Assembly (NCBI RefSeq): GCF_030655615.1
Contig: NZ_JAURVJ010000213.1
Span: 17,036 to 81,035, forward strand
Direction: 5' to 3'
Length of the DNA stretch: 64,000 nucleotides
Source: Nocardioides sp.
Lineage (GTDB): Bacteria; Actinomycetota; Actinomycetes; Propionibacteriales; Nocardioidaceae
A program made the position numbers and the translations under genes. Positions 60,457 through 64,000 of the stretch are shown here, in pieces. The notes under the pieces are model-generated. The model worked only from the letters and a program-made list of their open reading frames with translations. It had not been told where the DNA came from and did no database searches. Every line of letters begins with the position of its first letter. Position 1 is the stretch's first letter.

Positions 60457-61082
60457 GAGAGGGGGCCGTAGGGAGCGTGGGCCGCGCCGGTGACGAGGGC
60501 CCAGTAGCGGTCGCCGAAGGACCAGTGCCACCACTCGGTCGGGTAGTTGACCAGGCCAGCGCCGCCCAGCGCGTGCGCCATGAGGTCCCGGTGGGCGCGG
60601 GCGTCGGCGCCGATGCCGTCGGCGGCGGTCCAGCAGCGGCCGTCGCTCTGCTCGGGGGTCGCGTCGATCGGGGTGCCGAGGTCGAGGTCGTCGCCGCACG
60701 CGTCGACGAGGGTGAGGTCGACCGCGGCGCCGGCGACGTGCGGCGCGACCTCGACCGGCGAGACGAACCGGCTGGTCAGCACCCGCAGCGCGGCGTCGTC
60801 GACGTCAGGGTGCAGCACGCGCAGCTCGGCGGAGTACGTCGCCACGATCGCCGTCTGGTCGACGACCGAGCGGTGGCCCTCGACGACCCGCAGCCCGATC
60901 CCGGCCGGGAGCCGGCTCGCGGCGACCGCGAGCCGCTCGGCCAGCCCGCGGCGCACCGGCTCGCGGGTGGGGGAGAGGTGCCGGGGCAGCCGCACGAGCG
61001 GCTCACCGGACTCCGCGACAGGGACGGCGACGACGCGCGGGTCCGACAGCAGGATCGTGGAGGGGAGGATCTGGATCGTCAC
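60453..61082 (-). CDS. M15 D-alanyl-D-alanine dipeptidase (VanX-like)
   Basis: HVAGAAVDLTL and NYPTEWWHWSFGDRYWA zinc/catalytic motifs; RVVEGHRS. Confidence 0.9.
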   Translation of the reverse strand: MTIQILPSTILLSDPRVVAVPVAESGEPLVRLPRHLSPTREPVRRGLAERLAVAASRLPAGIGLRVVEGHRSVVDQTAIVATYSAELRVLHPDVDDAALRVLTSRFVSPVEVAPHVAGAAVDLTLVDACGDDLDLGTPIDATPEQSDGRCWTAADGIGADARAHRDLMAHALGGAGLVNYPTEWWHWSFGDRYWALVTGAAHAPYGPLS

Positions 61083-61160
61083 GTCGACGACGCTACGAAG
61101 CCGCCGACCTGGCGGGATCGGTCGGAGGTGCCGGTCGGCTGCCCGCAGGTACCGGCGGTC

Positions 61161-61583
61161 TCAGTCGTCGCGGACGCGGCCCCGCAGGGCCTTGGTGGAG
61201 CCGCGCTGCTTCTTGGCCTCGAGCCGGCGCCGCTGCGACCCCTTGGTCGGCCGCGTCGCCCGGCGGGTGGGCGGCGGCGGGAGCAGCGCGTCGCGGAGCC
61301 GGGAGGCGAGGCGCTCGCGCGCGGCCACGCGGTTGCGGTGCTGGGAGCGGTGCTCGGAGGCGACGATGACGACCGGCGAGCCGACCCGGCCGACGACCCG
61401 CGCCCGCTGGGCGTCGGTGAGGGCGGTCGAGGTGAGGACGTCGTACTCCAGCTCGACGCGGCTGTCGGTGGTGTTGACCGACTGGCCGCCCGGCCCCGAG
61501 GACCGGCTGAAGCGCTCGACCAGCTCGACCGCGGGCACGACGAGGCCGGGCCGTACCTCGAGCTCGTCGCCGGGACCCGCCAC
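61161..61583 (-). CDS. arfB: ArfB/YaeJ-type peptidyl-tRNA hydrolase
   Basis: FSRSSGPGGQSVNTTDSRVELEYDV GGQ motif; basic C-terminus. Confidence 0.93.
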   Translation of the reverse strand: MAGPGDELEVRPGLVVPAVELVERFSRSSGPGGQSVNTTDSRVELEYDVLTSTALTDAQRARVVGRVGSPVVIVASEHRSQHRNRVAARERLASRLRDALLPPPPTRRATRPTKGSQRRRLEAKKQRGSTKALRGRVRDD

Positions 61584-61588
61584 CGGGC

Positions 61589-62014
61589 TCAGCGCTTGCG
61601 GAGCTCGATGGCCGGGCAGGTGTCCATGACCATGGCGACACCGGCGGCGCGGGTGCGCTCGAAGGCCGCCTCGTCGATCACGCCGAGCTGGAACCACACG
61701 CCGCGGGCACCGATGGCCACCGCCTGGTCGGCGAACTCGCCTGCCGCCTCGGAGCGTCGGAAGACGTCGACGACGTCGACCGGGAACGGCACGTCGGCCA
61801 GGGTCGCGTAGCCGGTCTCGCCGAGCACCTCGGCGGCGTCGGGGTTGATCGGCACGATCCGCTTGCCGCGCTGCTGCATGAGGGAGGCGATGGACCACGC
61901 CGTGCGGTCGGTGTTGGGCGTCAGGCCGACGACCGCCCAGGTGGCGCAGTCGTCGAGCATCAGCGAGACCGCGCCGGGGTCCTGCCAGTCGGAGGTGGTC
62001 GGAGTGGAGGTCAC
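61589..62014 (-). CDS. CoA-binding domain protein
   Basis: TWAVVGLTPNTDRTAWSIASLMQQRGKRIVPINPDAAEVLGETGYATLADVP. Confidence 0.92.
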   Translation of the reverse strand: MTSTPTTSDWQDPGAVSLMLDDCATWAVVGLTPNTDRTAWSIASLMQQRGKRIVPINPDAAEVLGETGYATLADVPFPVDVVDVFRRSEAAGEFADQAVAIGARGVWFQLGVIDEAAFERTRAAGVAMVMDTCPAIELRKR

Positions 62015-62034
62015 GTGCCCACGCTACCCACCGC

Positions 62035-62105
62035 ATAGCGGGAGCCCCCAGGGGTACGACGCGGGCGGAGAGCCGCCGAGATCCCCCCACTCGGCGGCTC
62101 TTCCT
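62035..62105 (+). ncRNA. Candidate 6C RNA
   Basis: AGCGGGAGCCCCCAGGGGTACGAC followed by hairpin AGAGCCGCCGAG-ATCCCCCCA-CTCGGCGGCTCT with six C in loop, then TTCCT; lies between divergent genes. Confidence 0.55.
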
Positions 62106-62315
62106 GCACGGTCCCGACCGCGCCGCAGCCTGAGACCTCCTTGCGAGGATCTTGAGGTTATCTTTCGGTCTTTTTCCGAGAACCTATGCAGTTCACCCCT
62201 GCGTGTGGAAACATCAGTCACAGCGGGAGCGCATCTCACTCCGGTCACGCAAGACGTCAGACAGATGAATCTCGGGGCAATCCGCAAGGGTCCCCAACCG
62301 GAAGGTAGCTCGCAC

Positions 62316-63089
62316 ATGGGGTCGAGTCGCACCATCACTGATGCACGTCGTCGCGTCGACACGGCAATGCTGCTGTCGCGCGCCCGAGCCAGCCGCGGCG
62401 ACGCGCGAGCGCGCTACGAGGACGAGGTGATCCGCCTCAACATGGTGGTCGCCACCGACGTGGCCCGCCGCTACCACGGCCGCGGCATCGCCGCCGAGGA
62501 CATCGACCAGGTCGCCTACCTCGGCCTCGTCAAGGCCGTGCGCGGCTTCGACCCGACCGTGGGCGACGACTTCCTCAGCTATGCCGTCCCGACCCTGCGC
62601 GGCGAGATCCGCCGCTACTTCCGCGACGCCGGCTGGGCCGTGCGCCCGCCGCGCTCGGTCCAGGAGGTGCAGGCCCGGGTCACCCAGGCCGACGCCGAGC
62701 TGACCCAGCGCCTCGGCCGCAGCCCGCGCCCCGCCGAGATCGCCGTCCACCTCGATGCCCCGCTGACGCTCGTCGTCGACGCCCTGTCGGCCAGCGGCTG
62801 CTTCAGCCCCGTCTCGCTCGACGCCCCCCGCCCCGACGGCGAGGCCGTCGACTCCCCGCTCGACCGGATGGGCGACCTCGACCCCGCCTTCGCCAGCGCC
62901 GAGGCCCGCCTCGCGCTCCGCCCGCTCATGGAGTCGCTGCCGCTGCGCGACCGCCGCATCATCGAGCTGCGCTACTTCGAGAACCGCACCCAGGCCCAGA
63001 TCGGCGCCGAGGTCGGCGTCAGCCAGGAGCAGGTCTCGCGGCTGCTCACCGGCATCCTCCGCAAGCTGAGGGCTTCGCTGGCTGCCTGA
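62316..63089 (+). CDS. SigB/SigF/SigG-family RNA polymerase sigma factor
   Basis: LNMVVATDVARRYHGRGIAAEDIDQVAYLGLVKAVRGFDPTVGDDFLSYAVPTLRGEIRRYFRDAGWAVRPPRSVQE. Confidence 0.93.
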   Translation: MGSSRTITDARRRVDTAMLLSRARASRGDARARYEDEVIRLNMVVATDVARRYHGRGIAAEDIDQVAYLGLVKAVRGFDPTVGDDFLSYAVPTLRGEIRRYFRDAGWAVRPPRSVQEVQARVTQADAELTQRLGRSPRPAEIAVHLDAPLTLVVDALSASGCFSPVSLDAPRPDGEAVDSPLDRMGDLDPAFASAEARLALRPLMESLPLRDRRIIELRYFENRTQAQIGAEVGVSQEQVSRLLTGILRKLRASLAA

Positions 63090-63111
63090 TTGGTCCGTCC
63101 TGCGTGATTGG

Positions 63112-63297
63112 TCCGTCCTGTGGGGACGGCGGTTCCCGCCGCCGGTCGTCGTGGGGCGCAGGCGCGTGGCACCGGCCGTCCGCCGGGCGGTCGCCGTGTT
63201 CCCCGGTCGTGCGCCGGCGGACGGCCGGCACCACGCGCTGAGCCGCGCCCCACGACGACCGGCGACGGCAAGAAATCCGCCGTCCCCACAGGACGGA
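63112..63297. repeat. 186-bp complex inverted repeat
   Basis: Arms 63112-63186 and 63214-63297: TCCGTCCTGTGGGGACGGCGG...CGCCGGTCGTCGTGGGGCGC...GCGCGTGG...CCGGCCGTCCGCCGG pairing with the rc of the right arm. Confidence 0.95.
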
Positions 63298-63375
63298 CGT
63301 GCGCCCTGTGGTCGATTCGGCCTGTGGCCCGGGCGCCTGTGCCTAGATAGTGGCTTTGCCCGAACCCCGGCCTAC

Positions 63376-63436
63376 CTAGTCCCTGACGTAAATCATGTTC
63401 TCAGGCCACAGAACCTTGATCTACGTCAGGGACTAG
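63376..63436. terminator. Long inverted repeat between convergent genes
   Basis: CTAGTCCCTGACGTAAATCATGTTCT ... AGAACCTTGATCTACGTCAGGGACTAG. Confidence 0.8.
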
Positions 63437-63453
63437 CCCGCCGGGGGCCATGG

Positions 63454-64000
63454 TCAGGACTCCGGGAAGATGCGGGGGAGGTCGGAGGCCTTGCCGGTGA
63501 AGTGGGGGGTGCGCTTCTCGCGGAAGGCGGCGACGCCCTCCTTGCCGTCGCCGATGGAGGTGTGCCACATGGCCACCGAGTCGGAGAGGTGGGCCTCGAG
63601 CGGGTGGTCGGCGGCGCCGTTGCCGTAGACGAGCTGCTTGGCGAGCGCGAGCGCGACGGGGGAGCGGTCGACGACGAAGGAGCGGGCGAGCTCGAGCGCC
63701 GCGGGCAGCAGGTCGTCGGGCTCGTGGACCGAGCGCAGCAGCCGGCCGGCGAGGGCCTGCTCGGCCGTCAGGATGTCGGCGGCGTAGACCCACTCCAGCG
63801 CTTGCTGGACCCCGACGATCCGCGGGAGGAACCAGGTCGACGCGGCCTCGGGCACGATGCCGAGGCGGCCGAAGACGAAGCCGATGCGCGCCTTGGTCGA
63901 GGCGAGGCGCAGGTCCATGGCGAGGGTCATCGTCGCGCCGATGCCGACCGCCGGGCCGTTGATCGCGGCGATCACCGGCTTGGGCAGCGCGTGGATCGCT
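63454..64000 (-). CDS. Enoyl-CoA hydratase/isomerase (5' part outside window)
   Basis: ALPKPVIAAINGPAVGIGATMTLAMDLRLASTKARIGFVFGRLGIVPEAAS; frame open at window edge. Confidence 0.92.
   Translation of the reverse strand, partial: AIHALPKPVIAAINGPAVGIGATMTLAMDLRLASTKARIGFVFGRLGIVPEAASTWFLPRIVGVQQALEWVYAADILTAEQALAGRLLRSVHEPDDLLPAALELARSFVVDRSPVALALAKQLVYGNGAADHPLEAHLSDSVAMWHTSIGDGKEGVAAFREKRTPHFTGKASDLPRIFPES

Noticed and set aside
63108-63350. 80-aa ORF within the large palindrome
   Set aside because: Peptide is generated by the inverted repeat itself; no start context or domain.

Overview
GC-rich, densely coding actinobacterial chromosome segment, probably Nocardioides-like (inference from gene content, synteny and composition). 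About 60 CDS are supported, mostly core genes: phoH-ybeY-CBS/hemolysin ... era, leuA, recO-uppS, zur-znuABC, sepH, hemH, purK-purE, ddl/alr, and a SigB/SigF-type sigma factor. No rRNA, tRNA, CRISPR array, prophage or transposase was seen. The most interesting items are: (1) a tightly overlapping five-gene block, VanX-like D,D-dipeptidase / alanine racemase / D-Ala ligase / sensor kinase / NarL-type regulator, with the same functional composition as vanC/E/G-type operons; (2) an unusual density of large intergenic palindromes and complex inverted repeats, the largest at 63112-63297, 41845-42003, 25918-26011, 13744-13818, 19402-19475 and 63376-63436; (3) a leuA attenuator (MMRRLLLRCRSEV leader plus an 11-bp hairpin); (4) a candidate 6C ncRNA at about 62035-62105; (5) three evenly spaced palindromic 15-mers upstream of uppS; (6) a dispersed and tandem REP-like family (GGTCTCGAC...GCTCGACCACCG); (7) a 10-methyl fatty acid (tuberculostearic acid) gene pair; and (8) an adenylate cyclase that appears to start at CTG. 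Most of the long ORFs in the supplied track are antisense or out-of-frame artefacts of high GC and were rejected.
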